From an uncultured Saprospiraceae bacterium (GTDB taxonomy: Bacteria; Bacteroidota; Bacteroidia; Chitinophagales; Saprospiraceae), in NCBI GenBank assembly GCA_937942435.1, contig CALDEM010000014.1:1-64000 (forward strand): a stretch of DNA of 64,000 nt, given 5' to 3'. The number at the start of each line of letters is the position of its first letter. Positions within the stretch are counted from its first letter, which is position 1. Below, piece by piece: positions 17,952 through 27,826 of this stretch. The notes beneath the pieces are model-generated. The model made no database searches, was not told the DNA's origin, and worked only from the letters and a program-made list of their open reading frames with translations. Both the position numbers and the translations under genes were made by a program.

Positions 17952-20900
17952 TTATCGCTTCATGTAAGCTTCATCATGATTTAACATTGTACTCGTAACC
18001 ATAGCTAGTGCCGCCGTTTGAGATTTGTCAAGTGATCGATCGGCTATCGTTTCTCCAACATTGAGTAAACCATCAGAGGCCTGTTGGTCTTTTTTAAATA
18101 TTTCATATTGATCCTGATATATTTTTTCAAATATGACTAACTCTTCTTTGCTTACTGATCGGCCTGTTGCCAATCTAAAAGCATATTGTATCTGAGATGA
18201 TATGTCTTGGCCGATTTCTAATTGTATCCGCTCTGCCAATACTCTTGATGCCTCTACAAACTGTGGATCATTCATCAATACGAGGGCTTGAAGAGGGGTG
18301 CTTGTGTTTTCTCTTTTTATCGTACAAACTTCTCGATTGGGTTGATCAAAGATGGTCATCGCTGGAGGAGGTGCAGTTCTTCTAATGAAGGTATACATGC
18401 TTCTCTTATACAGATCTTCACCTTTGTCTTGCTTATAATTAAGCAAGATCTTGCTAAAGAATGATTTTTCAATCCAGAGCCCTTCAGGTTGATATGGCCG
18501 CACGCTGGCGCCTCCTGTTTCTTTTACAAGTAAGCCACTTGCTGCCAGGGCATTATCTCTTATCATCTCAGCAGGTAGACGATAAGTACTACCTCTTGCC
18601 AACCACTTGTTTTCAGGATCTATCTCAAGATCATCTTTTCTAATTATGGATGATTGTCGGTATGTGGACGACATAACTAATTGTCTGAGTAATCGCTTGA
18701 CATCCCAGCCATTTTCTTTGAAGTCTACTGCTAACCAATCTAAAAGATCGGGATGTGATGGAAGTGCTCCTTGGATTCCAAAGTCTCCAGGTGTTGTTAC
18801 GATACCTTTGCCAAATATCATTTGCCAATATCGATTGACTGTTACCCTGGCTGTTAAAGGATTATCATCTTGAAACAACCACTTGGCTAATCCCAACCTA
18901 TTCTTTGGAAGCTCCTCAGAAAATGCGGGTAGCACTTCTGGTATTTCTGCACTGACTTCGTCTGTTGGCTGTGTATAGTCTCCACGATTATAGATATACA
19001 TCGGCCGCGGTTGAGATAACTCGGACATCACCATGACTTCTGGTATGCTTTCAATAAGTTCTTGCTTTTGAGCTCTGGCCTTTGTAAGTTTTCTTTTTAA
19101 ATTATTGCTTTTATAATCTTGATTAACTGCGTGATTCTTTTGCCATTCAGTAGAGAGATCTATGTTGTTGTCTTCGACAGCTCGACTAACTACCGCCATC
19201 TCTGCTATGGATAACTCTTCATCAAATATTCTAATTTCATCTATAGCACCCTTGAATACTCCATACTCTCCCGTGTATGCTCTATAGCTTTTGGCTACTT
19301 TGACAGGACGACGGATTTGCTTATATGCGAGCTCCATGTCGTCAAAAGCTTTTGTGTTGATCTGCTTTGTAAAGTCAGCTGCAGGAACACCCGCTATCGG
19401 TTTTATACTTTTATATAGATGGTCATAAGGTGTGATTGTTTCTATTGGAAGACCATTAATAAATATTTTGATTCCTCCTCCTTTTTCAGATCCGTCATAA
19501 GTAAAACCAACATGCGTCCACTGATTTATATGTACGCTTTCTAAAGATTGCACATGAAAGTAGTTGTGCGGTAGAGAATGTATCAGTCTTACATTAAGTC
19601 TATTTTGCCCGTCTAGGTCAAACTCCCATCCTCTCCAATAATTATTCTTTTCACCAGAAGTACAAAGCAGCATTTGTGTTTTAGCGGAGTCTTGTTTGGT
19701 TGTATTGATCCAGAGGCTGGTTGAAAAGGATTCGTTTTTTTCAAAGTTAGGTACAGATTGTAAAAAAACCTCGTCATACTCTCCAGTGAATTTTAGGGCC
19801 TTACCAAATTTTCCTTCAACAGATTCTGTTAGTGCAGCGCTGGTGATGTCGGCGTTATTATCGATGATGTGACTGTTAAGATATTCTCCATAATCCGTAA
19901 CTCTTTTCTTCTTAGCGTCTGAGGAACGCCTCTCTCTTATATGCTCAAAGGGTGCGTATAGTACCTCTTTGTTTTTAACATTGACATCTGAGAGGGAGCT
20001 TATAAAATCAGCCTTGGCGATGACTTCTTGTTCGGTCATGCTCAGCTCTTCTTCTTGTTCCTTTATAGATTGTTGGATGCGTTCTAACTTCATTTGCTGT
20101 TCGACGCTTGGCAAGGCTAACATAGGGCCATAGTTGCCATCATCTCCTGTCATGCCCAGCTCCTTGACATTGTTGAAAAAGGCGTTCATCTGATAGTATT
20201 CTTTCTGCGAGATGGGGTCAAACTTGTGATCATGGCATCGTGCACAGTTCATCGTCAATCCTTGAAAAGCAGTGGCTACTGTTTCAGTTCTGTCAAATAC
20301 ATAGGCTAATCGGAACTCCTCATCTATAGCGCCACCTTCGGCTGTCATGGTGTGATTACGATTGAACGCTGTTGCTAGCTCTTGCTCTTTTGTTGCATTT
20401 GGCAGTAGGTCGCCAGCTATTTGCCATAAGGCAAACTCATCATAAGGCATGTTCTTATCAAATGCGTCTATCACCCAATCTCTCCATGGCCACATAAGTC
20501 GATATCCATCGGCATGCAACCCGTGAGAATCAGCATATCGACTCACATCTAACCACTCCATCGTGAGCCGCTCTGCTGCTTCTTTAGATGCAAGCAGTCT
20601 ATCTACAACCTTCTGATAAGCGTCTATAGCATCATCCGCCAGGAAAGCATCGATCTCTTCAATTGTAGGAGGTAGACCTGTTAGGTCCATAGTAACTCTT
20701 CTTAATAATCTCTCTTTATCAGCCTCTTTACTGGGCTCTAATCCTGCTTCTCTAATCTTGTTATGTACAAAGTGATCTATCTCATTGATCGCAGTCCATC
20801 CATCGATGGCTTCGGGCAGTTCAGACTTAGCTGGCGCGTCAAATGCCCAATGATCTTTCCACTCTGCGCCTTGATCTATCCACTTATAAAGGATTGCTTT

Positions 20901-21263
20901 TTCTTTGTTATCGAGTGTCAGATGAGACTCGGGCGTAGGCATTATGATCTCCGGATCACTACTGAGTATGCGCTGTATCAACTCGCTACGTCCTGGACTG
21001 CCGCTAACGATTGCTTTACCGTTTCCCGAAGCAAGTGAAGAGAATGCCTCTTCTTCAATATCCAACCTCAACTCACCCTGTCTGGCATCATCATCCGGCC
21101 CGTGACAACTAAAGCATCGATCTGATAAGATGGGTCGGACATGATAATTAAAGTCGATCTCATCTGGCAAAGAAGTCAAAGCGATCTGTACCTCTTCTGG
21201 AAGAGGCTTTGAGCAACCGAAGCACATCAGGAGCAATATCACTAAGTAAGCGTACATCTTCAT
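17952..21263 (-). CDS. PSCyt1-DUF1549-LamG-DUF1553 lipoprotein
   Basis: This 1103-aa protein begins with a lipoprotein-like signal (MKMYAYLVILLLMCFGC). In order it has a PSCyt1 domain with haem c motif CFSCH (about 50-115), DUF1549 (about 160-370, ending in NCARCHDHKFDPIS, a second CxxCH), a short coiled coil, a LamG/concanavalin-like domain (about 440-690) and DUF1553 (about 770-1080). The inserted LamG domain suggests carbohydrate binding. It is the first gene of the four-gene minus-strand operon. The whole set is best known from Planctomycetes. Confidence 0.92.
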   Translation of the reverse strand: MKMYAYLVILLLMCFGCSKPLPEEVQIALTSLPDEIDFNYHVRPILSDRCFSCHGPDDDARQGELRLDIEEEAFSSLASGNGKAIVSGSPGRSELIQRILSSDPEIIMPTPESHLTLDNKEKAILYKWIDQGAEWKDHWAFDAPAKSELPEAIDGWTAINEIDHFVHNKIREAGLEPSKEADKERLLRRVTMDLTGLPPTIEEIDAFLADDAIDAYQKVVDRLLASKEAAERLTMEWLDVSRYADSHGLHADGYRLMWPWRDWVIDAFDKNMPYDEFALWQIAGDLLPNATKEQELATAFNRNHTMTAEGGAIDEEFRLAYVFDRTETVATAFQGLTMNCARCHDHKFDPISQKEYYQMNAFFNNVKELGMTGDDGNYGPMLALPSVEQQMKLERIQQSIKEQEEELSMTEQEVIAKADFISSLSDVNVKNKEVLYAPFEHIRERRSSDAKKKRVTDYGEYLNSHIIDNNADITSAALTESVEGKFGKALKFTGEYDEVFLQSVPNFEKNESFSTSLWINTTKQDSAKTQMLLCTSGEKNNYWRGWEFDLDGQNRLNVRLIHSLPHNYFHVQSLESVHINQWTHVGFTYDGSEKGGGIKIFINGLPIETITPYDHLYKSIKPIAGVPAADFTKQINTKAFDDMELAYKQIRRPVKVAKSYRAYTGEYGVFKGAIDEIRIFDEELSIAEMAVVSRAVEDNNIDLSTEWQKNHAVNQDYKSNNLKRKLTKARAQKQELIESIPEVMVMSELSQPRPMYIYNRGDYTQPTDEVSAEIPEVLPAFSEELPKNRLGLAKWLFQDDNPLTARVTVNRYWQMIFGKGIVTTPGDFGIQGALPSHPDLLDWLAVDFKENGWDVKRLLRQLVMSSTYRQSSIIRKDDLEIDPENKWLARGSTYRLPAEMIRDNALAASGLLVKETGGASVRPYQPEGLWIEKSFFSKILLNYKQDKGEDLYKRSMYTFIRRTAPPPAMTIFDQPNREVCTIKRENTSTPLQALVLMNDPQFVEASRVLAERIQLEIGQDISSQIQYAFRLATGRSVSKEELVIFEKIYQDQYEIFKKDQQASDGLLNVGETIADRSLDKSQTAALAMVTSTMLNHDEAYMKR

Positions 21264-21399
21264 ACCTTAGATTATTAGAAGGTGAGTTAAGATAGACAAT
21301 TATCCGAAGGTTAATTATCAGTCCACCTCTCTTTAATATCAAGAAGATGCAATTGCTTTGCACGAAGATCTCGTAATTGCACTTACGTAAATATGTTAT

Positions 21400-24300
21400 A
21401 TGCAACCTAGCTTATTTGAAAAGCGGAATATCAAGAAGAAGTACGAGGAGGTTTTTGAGGCGGCCTACAAAAAGCTGAACACTGAGCAGAACTTAGCAGT
21501 CGATCATATCGAGGGTCCAGTGATGGTCATCGCAGGCCCTGGTACTGGGAAGACACAGATACTTGCTGTTCGCATTGGGAAGATCTTAAAAGATACAGAT
21601 ACACAAGCGCATAACATCTTGTGTCTTACTTATACAGACGCTGCTACCATCTCAATGCGTAATCGCCTTGTGGAGATCATCGGGCCTGATGCACATAGGG
21701 TGCACATTTATACATTTCACGGATTTTGCAATCAGGTTATCCAGGAGAACCTTGGTTACTTTGGAGACTATCGACAACTAGAGCCTATCACTGATCTGGA
21801 GCGAGTCGATGTCTATAAAAAGATCATGGATGAACTTCCTCCAGATCATCCTTTAAAAAAGCTAAAAGGAGATGTCAACAATATCACTTCTAATCGGCTG
21901 CGTAATCTCTTCTCTCTTATGAAGAAGGAAAACTATGATGCAGCATATGTGGATAATGCGATCGATACTAGGATAAAAGAGCTGCCAGAAGACGAAGCGT
22001 TTATTTATAAAAGAAAGTACAAACAGTTTAATGCCGGGGACCTAAAGCAAAAAGACTACGATAAAGAAGTCGGAAGACTTGAGGAATTACGGGCAGGGGC
22101 ACATCTCTTTGAGCACTTCTTATCCATCATGAAAGATATCGGGAGATATGATTATGATGACATGATCCTCTGGGTGATGAGGGCTTTTGAAAGTTCTGAA
22201 GATCTGCTATTACAATATCAAGAACGCTACCAGTACTTTTTAGTGGATGAGTTTCAAGATACCAATGGATCTCAGAAGCGACTACTGGACTTGTTGATCA
22301 GCTTTTGGTCTGATGCGCCCAACGTATTTGTAGTAGGAGATGATGACCAAGCGATCTATAAGTTTCAAGGGGCCAATATGGGCAACATCACGGATTTTAA
22401 GAAAGACTATGATCCATCTCGAGTTGTCTTAGTTCAAAACTATAGATCAAGCCAACGGATACTCAATGCTGCGATGGCCATGATTGATTTTAATCAAGAA
22501 CGCATCGTTAAAGATGAAAGTTTTGATCTCGATAAAACTTTAATTGCGAAGTCCGCCCATAAAGATCTTGATCGAGAAGTAGCTATAAACAGTTATGCTA
22601 ATCTTGTACATGAACAAGCAGCTATAGCTGCCAAATTAGAAAGTGAATATAGGGCTGGACGTGATCTAAGTGAGATCGCTATCATATATAGAAACCATAG
22701 ACAAGTTGAAAAACTCGTTGAGGTCTTAGAAAAAAAAGGAGTCCCTTTGAATATCAAAAGAAGAGTGGATATCCTAAAGATGCCACTGGTGCGCAATGTG
22801 CTCAACATCTTAACCTTTATCAATGAGCAATATCTAAACAAGGGCTATACTGATAAGATGCTCTTTGAGATGATGCATTATAACTTCTTTAGTATCAGAT
22901 CTCAAGATGTAGCAACGCTCATATGGGAGACTCGCAATAGAGAATATGATCAAGAAGGACAGGACACTGGAAGAACACCACTTGGAGAGTTGATCGGAGA
23001 TAATGAAAGATTAAAGAGTCTTAAACTATCATCTACAAGAGAAATATCTCACCTCAATGACTTGCTGGACAAGTGGGTTGCTGATGTCAATGATGTTACG
23101 CTTCAAGTATTATTTCAAAATGTGATCAATGAAGGACATATACTCAACTATGTGTTACAGCACCCTGACAAGAGTTGGCTATTGCAGGTGTTGGGGACAT
23201 TATTTGACTTGATCAAAGAAGAGTCTACTAAAAAATCAGACTTATCTATCAGCGAGTTTTTGGAGATGATCCAAAAGATGAATGAGAACAAACTGCCACT
23301 TGCTATCAATAAAATCATGTCTTCAGAAAAAGGGGCACAATTTATCACCGCGCATAGCTCTAAGGGATTAGAATATAATGAGGTCATAGTCATCGGAGCA
23401 ACTAAAGATGTCTGGGATAAGAGAAGAGGAGGCAACAATTATTTTAAATATCCACCATTGATGAATGGAGACAATGATGTCAATGTAGAAGACGAACGAA
23501 GACTAATGTTTGTCGCCATGACAAGGGCAGAGAAAGCACTGGACATCAGTTATAGTCTATCGAAGGAAAATGGAAAAGCGCTGGGCGCAAGTCAATTTGT
23601 AGACGAGTTGAGATCCGCTACAGATCTACAAGTGAGTCAACAGCAGGTGCCGTCTGATACAATTGATGACTTTCAATATAACGTCTTGTTCAAACAAGAA
23701 AAGAAAGTCGAACTTATAGATCACGACCTGATCGATCGCATGCTACAAGGGTATAAGCTCAGTGTAACAGGGTTGAATAAATATCTAAAATGTCCAGTCA
23801 CTTTTTATTTTGAAGCTGTGCTGCGCGTACCCATGGCGAGGACAAAGTATCTAGGATATGGAAGAGCGATACACTATGCATTGGAGTATTATCATCGCGA
23901 TCTCAATGAAGGCAAAGAACCGACACAAGAGTCATTGCTGAAGTATTATAGAGTAGGGATGAAGCATCATCGTGCTCACTTTACTTCTAAAGAGTACAAA
24001 GACATGATAGCACTTGGAGAGCAGATCTTACCCAAGTACTTTGACAAATATCTTGCTGTGGCGGAAGTAGATGTAAAGGAGTATGGGTTAGAAATTAAAA
24101 TTGATAATGCTGAGTACGAAGGTGTCCCCATCAAAGGTGTCTTAGATCGCGTCGCAGTTAAAAAGGATGAAGTCATCGTCACTGATTATAAAACGGGTAA
24201 TGCGCTTGGTGCACATACAAAACCTAAACTTAGTACGCCTTCTGATAGAAAACCAGAAGGAGGAGATTACTGGAGGCAGATTGTATTTTATAAAATACTC

Positions 24301-24588
24301 TTAGATAGTGATCGAAAGTATAATTGGAATATGATCACAGGCATCATGGACTTTGTAGAGCCTGATAAAAAGACAGGCGAATTCACTCAAAAATCATATG
24401 CTGTCTCTCCGGCTCATGTAAAAAAAGTGGGAGAACAAATCACCCAGACATGGGCTGATATAAAAGCCCATAAGTTTGACAAAGGATGTGGCGAAGATGA
24501 TTGCCAATGGTGCAACTTCGTGCAAAACGATTACGTCATGGATGTAACTCTGATAGATGAAGACGACGAATCATTTGGCGAAAGCTAA
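21400..24588 (+). CDS. UvrD/Rep-type helicase fused to PD-(D/E)XK nuclease with Fe-S-like cysteines
   Basis: Superfamily 1A helicase motifs are intact: Walker A GPGTGKTQ, motif II FLVDEFQDTN, GDDDQAIYKFQGA, VQNYRSS, and FVAMTRAEKAL. The C-terminal 280 residues form a PD-(D/E)XK nuclease with GRAIHYALE, GVLDRVAV and TDYKTG. Cys798 and a C-terminal cluster (Cys1030, Cys1035, Cys1038) bracket it, as in the Fe-S nucleases AddB, Dna2 and Cas4. It is a single-gene helicase-nuclease, likely in double-strand break repair. The divergent neighbour is the DUF1553 operon. Confidence 0.9.
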   Translation: MQPSLFEKRNIKKKYEEVFEAAYKKLNTEQNLAVDHIEGPVMVIAGPGTGKTQILAVRIGKILKDTDTQAHNILCLTYTDAATISMRNRLVEIIGPDAHRVHIYTFHGFCNQVIQENLGYFGDYRQLEPITDLERVDVYKKIMDELPPDHPLKKLKGDVNNITSNRLRNLFSLMKKENYDAAYVDNAIDTRIKELPEDEAFIYKRKYKQFNAGDLKQKDYDKEVGRLEELRAGAHLFEHFLSIMKDIGRYDYDDMILWVMRAFESSEDLLLQYQERYQYFLVDEFQDTNGSQKRLLDLLISFWSDAPNVFVVGDDDQAIYKFQGANMGNITDFKKDYDPSRVVLVQNYRSSQRILNAAMAMIDFNQERIVKDESFDLDKTLIAKSAHKDLDREVAINSYANLVHEQAAIAAKLESEYRAGRDLSEIAIIYRNHRQVEKLVEVLEKKGVPLNIKRRVDILKMPLVRNVLNILTFINEQYLNKGYTDKMLFEMMHYNFFSIRSQDVATLIWETRNREYDQEGQDTGRTPLGELIGDNERLKSLKLSSTREISHLNDLLDKWVADVNDVTLQVLFQNVINEGHILNYVLQHPDKSWLLQVLGTLFDLIKEESTKKSDLSISEFLEMIQKMNENKLPLAINKIMSSEKGAQFITAHSSKGLEYNEVIVIGATKDVWDKRRGGNNYFKYPPLMNGDNDVNVEDERRLMFVAMTRAEKALDISYSLSKENGKALGASQFVDELRSATDLQVSQQQVPSDTIDDFQYNVLFKQEKKVELIDHDLIDRMLQGYKLSVTGLNKYLKCPVTFYFEAVLRVPMARTKYLGYGRAIHYALEYYHRDLNEGKEPTQESLLKYYRVGMKHHRAHFTSKEYKDMIALGEQILPKYFDKYLAVAEVDVKEYGLEIKIDNAEYEGVPIKGVLDRVAVKKDEVIVTDYKTGNALGAHTKPKLSTPSDRKPEGGDYWRQIVFYKILLDSDRKYNWNMITGIMDFVEPDKKTGEFTQKSYAVSPAHVKKVGEQITQTWADIKAHKFDKGCGEDDCQWCNFVQNDYVMDVTLIDEDDESFGES

Positions 24589-24618
24589 GCCCCAACCAAG
24601 CACTCTATCATCTAATCT

Positions 24619-24819
24619 CTAAGCATCCTTTTCAAAGTATAGGTATATATATACCGCAGCACCAAATGAAGTTGCATCTGTTGATGATAGCTGCCAACCA
24701 TCCTCGACATAGTTATCAATGATGTCTTGTATCTCGTCAGATGACTTGTCTGCTATGTGTTCCTTATTTAAAGTCATCTTAGAGTAGTAAGTTCTGACCT
24801 CTACTTTATACTTCTTCAT
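24619..24819 (-). CDS. Small DUF4177-like protein
   Basis: I start this protein at ATG 24819 (MKKYKVEVRTYY, 66 aa); the longer track ORF would run back over the scpB promoter and start. The pattern of an N-terminal strand, then EIQDIIDNYVEDGWQL and a final strand YIYLYFEKDA resembles DUF4177, a small domain of unknown function. It converges on the helicase gene and is divergent from scpB. Confidence 0.65.
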   Translation of the reverse strand: MKKYKVEVRTYYSKMTLNKEHIADKSSDEIQDIIDNYVEDGWQLSSTDATSFGAAVYIYLYFEKDA

Positions 24820-24898
24820 GTGGTTCATTTGTCGAGGATGAAAGACCAAGATAAGTGAAAACTGGTGTTCATAAAGTAGTTTGGAGACCTTCTTTATC

Positions 24899-24906
24899 TT
24901 ATTTTT
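24899..24906 (+). promoter_or_regulatory. Candidate -7 box for scpB, very short leader
   Basis: TATTTTTG matches TAnnTTTG and lies only 9 nt before the first ATG of scpB (24916; a second ATG is at 24919). A TTTG lies 16 nt upstream of it, a little closer than the usual -33 spacing. If used, the mRNA would have almost no 5' leader. Confidence 0.5.
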
Positions 24907-24915
24907 GCGCGAATT

Positions 24916-25701
24916 ATGATGAATACTGTGAGTGATGACAACAATATACCTGAAGAAGGTCAAGATGCATCTTTGGAGTCTATAAAAGAAGTTACAGCAA
25001 CAGATTTGGATGCTTCTGAAGCGATAGAAGAATCACAAAACGTCGAAGTTAATGAGGATGCAGAGCAGGCTGATATATCTGAAGAGCATGTTGAGGACGA
25101 AGTCGTAGTAGCTGATGATAAGTCTGAAGGCTCAGAAGAACTACGACTCGATCTCTATATAGAAGCTTTGATATTTGCAGCAGAGTATGCGCTCAATGTT
25201 GAAGAAATCAGAAAAACGGTCAATCTTACTTTCGATCAGAAGTTTAAGAAGCAGCATATCCAAGAGTTGATAGACAACATCAGAGATAAGTATGAAGACC
25301 CGAACCTCGCTATACAACTGACCGGCATTGCAGGAGGGTTTCTCTTTATGACAAAGGCCAAGTACCATAGGATTATAGGCGATTTCTTAAAGCACAACTC
25401 CAAGAAGAAGCTATCTAAAGCAGCTCTTGAGACCTTATCGATCATAGCATATAAGCAACCTATCTCTAAGTCTGAGATAGAAAGTATAAGAGGTGTTAAC
25501 GCTGACTACGCGGTTCAGAAGTTGTTAGAGAAAGAACTGGTAGAGATAACAGGTCGTGCAGAAGGCCCAGGTAGACCACTTTTGTATGGTACTTCTACTA
25601 AGTTTTTAAATCACTTTGGTATCACGGGGACTGGAGATTTGCCGAAACTTAAAGAATTCGAAACCCCTGAGGACACTATTGGTGTTAATGAAGAAGAATA
25701 A
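24916..25701 (+). CDS. scpB: Segregation and condensation protein B
   Basis: ScpB is the winged-helix kleisin-associated subunit of the SMC-ScpAB condensin. The conserved region begins near residue 75 (LRLDLYIEALIFAAEYAL) and contains LSIIAYKQPISKSEIESIRG and GRAEGPGRPLLYGT. The first 70 residues are a strongly acidic, low-complexity extension, absent from compact ScpB proteins but often present in Bacteroidota. The DUF2480 gene follows after 8 nt. scpA is not in the window. Confidence 0.94.
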   Translation: MMNTVSDDNNIPEEGQDASLESIKEVTATDLDASEAIEESQNVEVNEDAEQADISEEHVEDEVVVADDKSEGSEELRLDLYIEALIFAAEYALNVEEIRKTVNLTFDQKFKKQHIQELIDNIRDKYEDPNLAIQLTGIAGGFLFMTKAKYHRIIGDFLKHNSKKKLSKAALETLSIIAYKQPISKSEIESIRGVNADYAVQKLLEKELVEITGRAEGPGRPLLYGTSTKFLNHFGITGTGDLPKLKEFETPEDTIGVNEEE

Positions 25702-25709
25702 CACATCTT

Positions 25710-26231
25710 ATGGAAGCACCATTGGTCAATCGTATAGCAGAAAGTGGACTCATCACACTCAACCTTGAGGAGTACTATCCAAAGCATGAAATAGCCGTCT
25801 TGGATATCAAAGACTACTTGTTTCAAGGTCTGATTCTAAAGGAAAAGGACTTTAGATTGGCACTTAAAGAGCATGATTGGTCGCAGTATGAAAGCAAAGT
25901 CTTATGTGTCTACTGTTCTACAGATGCCATCATACCAGTTTGGGCTTTTATGCTGGTGTCATCCTATGCTGGACCAGTTAGTGCAGAGGTATATGTTGGC
26001 AGTAAGGCAGAATATCTAAAGCATCATTATTATAAAACACTTAACGAGCTTGAGCCAGATCAATACCAAGATGCGCGCATCGTAATCAAAGGTTGTAGCC
26101 ATCAACCAGTACCGCCAGCGGCGTATGCATACCTGACTGAGTTGCTCAAACCTGTCGCTAAGAGTATCATGTATGGTGAACCTTGTTCTACAGTTCCTAT
26201 CTATAAGCGACCTCTGAAAAGAGTGAGATAA
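25710..26231 (+). CDS. DUF2480 family protein
   Basis: This 173-aa protein matches DUF2480, a conserved Bacteroidota family of unknown function, with the landmarks DYLFQGLILKEKDFR, CSTDAIIPVWAFML and the C-terminal GEPCSTVPIYKR. No signal or membrane segment is seen. It is probably co-transcribed with scpB and is followed by an intrinsic terminator. Confidence 0.88.
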   Translation: MEAPLVNRIAESGLITLNLEEYYPKHEIAVLDIKDYLFQGLILKEKDFRLALKEHDWSQYESKVLCVYCSTDAIIPVWAFMLVSSYAGPVSAEVYVGSKAEYLKHHYYKTLNELEPDQYQDARIVIKGCSHQPVPPAAYAYLTELLKPVAKSIMYGEPCSTVPIYKRPLKRVR

Positions 26232-26268
26232 GGCATCAATCCAATTTTAAGGATAACTACTCGTTTTA

Positions 26269-26297
26269 CCAATGTTGTGAGCATTGGCCTCTTTTTT
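26269..26297 (+). terminator. Intrinsic terminator after scpB-DUF2480
   Basis: CCAATG and CATTGG form a 6-bp stem around a 7-nt loop, followed by CC and then CTTTTTT, 38 nt downstream of the DUF2480 stop. Confidence 0.75.
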
Positions 26298-26346
26298 GAT
26301 ATATATATAATATTACCATATTTTAACCTCCTAATGCATAAAGATT

Positions 26347-27252
26347 ATGGATAGACTTATCGTTCGTTTTGGACTCTTTGCAAGTGTACTTGCGATGTTT
26401 TTAATCTTCATCTCGTCATATGCAGGAGATGCAGTTGAGAACGAGGAGATATCAGGACCGCTTCCGCAAATAGTCAAAGCACCTAATCTTAACAAGCAGT
26501 TTAATTGGGCAGGGGAGCAAGTCCCGCAGACTCCTGATGCCAAGGAGAGATTGGACACTGAGTTATTATCTAACTCATACTATCACTCGAGTACACTACA
26601 GTATATCAAAAGAGCTAATCGATACTTCCCAACGATCGAGCGCATCTTAGCTGAGCATGGTATACCCAATGATTTCAAATATCTTGCTGTTGCAGAGAGT
26701 GGACTACTCAATGTAGCCAGTCATGCTTCTGCAAAAGGATTCTGGCAGTTTATGAAGCTGGCAGGTAAAGAGTATGGATTAGAGATCAACGATGAGGTCG
26801 ATGAGCGCTACCATGTAGAAAAAGCAACAGTGGCTGCATGCAAATATCTCAATTGGTTATATAAAAAGTTTGGCACATGGACAGATGCTTCGGCAGCTTA
26901 CAATGTTGGCCCAACTGCTTATAAAAGACAAATGAAAGCTCAGAATGAAACAAGTTTTTATGATCTCAACTTGAACCAAGAGACTTCTAAATATGTCTTC
27001 AGACTGATAGCCATTAAAGAGATCATGAGTCAGCCAGAGCAGTTTGGTTTTTACATTGATCCAGAAGAAAAGTACCCTCCGATGGACAACTACTATGAAG
27101 TAGAAGTCGCTGAGTCAGTTAAGAACTGGGGAGATTTTGCCCATCAATATGGCACCACTTACAGAGAGCTCAAGAGATACAACCCTTGGCTAAGAGATAA
27201 CCATCTGACGGTTATTAAGAATAGATATCTTGTTAAGATACCTAGAAGCTAG
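26347..27252 (+). CDS. Membrane-bound lytic murein transglycosylase, SLT plus LysM
   Basis: A hydrophobic N terminus (about 9-25) serves as signal or anchor. The goose-lysozyme-like SLT domain spans about 95-230, with catalytic Glu in VAESGLLNVASHASAKGFWQ and the AAYNVGPTAYKR motif. The end (about 250-300) is a single LysM-like segment, WGDFAHQYGTTYRELKRYNP. This is the MltD-type layout with one LysM. Such enzymes cleave glycan strands of peptidoglycan to give 1,6-anhydro products. Confidence 0.9.
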   Translation: MDRLIVRFGLFASVLAMFLIFISSYAGDAVENEEISGPLPQIVKAPNLNKQFNWAGEQVPQTPDAKERLDTELLSNSYYHSSTLQYIKRANRYFPTIERILAEHGIPNDFKYLAVAESGLLNVASHASAKGFWQFMKLAGKEYGLEINDEVDERYHVEKATVAACKYLNWLYKKFGTWTDASAAYNVGPTAYKRQMKAQNETSFYDLNLNQETSKYVFRLIAIKEIMSQPEQFGFYIDPEEKYPPMDNYYEVEVAESVKNWGDFAHQYGTTYRELKRYNPWLRDNHLTVIKNRYLVKIPRS

Positions 27253-27526
27253 GTATTAACACTTTGAGGTATAATTCAAGATTCTCTTACGCCACTAAGC
27301 TACTTCTATAAAGAATGTGAGGATTGAAAAACATGAGTTGTTTTTGGTTTTCAAGGTTGTGGAGTGATTCGTTTTCAGTACCCAATAGTTCTTTTCTATA
27401 TGTTTCCATATAGAGATATGATTTAATCTATATGAAGTTCTATATTTTTTCTCAGTCGTAAATAGGTGTTCTTGCATTCAGAAATGAGGCTTAAAAAAGC
27501 CCGATTGTTGATACAACATTCTGAAC

Positions 27527-27826
27527 ATGCAACGACCTTTCATTCTTTGTGGACTCTTCTTTCTATTCTCTCTTTTATATAGTTGTCATAAGCCACAAGA
27601 TGGTTCTTCGATTAAAAAACTTCCTTTGGCACAAAGGATAGATGAGCGGTTCAACCAAGAGCGAGCTAAGACAATGGATCCACATACTGGAGACGTACCA
27701 TACACCTTATTAGGATTATTAGGACTTATAGATAATTCTACTCTACCTAAAATTGATATGCTCGGTAGTCCTCCTAAACCAGCACGATCACTATTAAAGA
27801 AAATGATGTCATTAGAAGACTCATAA
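27527..27826 (+). pseudogene. 5' fragment of a BNR-propeller lipoprotein gene
   Basis: The ORF opens with a clear lipoprotein signal (LFFLFSLLYSC) and the motif RIDERFNQERAKTMDPHTGD, which resembles the N-terminal DP-TG-VP segment of long Bacteroidota BNR/sialidase-fold secreted proteins. From about base 27700 the reading becomes the antisense of the opposing gene, and the frame ends at 27826. It therefore looks like only the first 58 or so codons of a gene about 1000 codons long, joined head-on to a related gene. The promoter probably lies in 27253-27526. Alternative: a genuine short lipoprotein. Confidence 0.55.

Noticed and set aside
21340-21395. Repeated GCAATTGC/ATTGCAC and palindrome TTACGTAA before the helicase gene
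   Set aside because: Short, AT-rich and without a regulator context; could easily be chance.
27295-27477. 60-aa minus-strand ORF upstream of the lipoprotein fragment
   Set aside because: No family features, no signal; the 274-bp gap is more likely promoter and leader.
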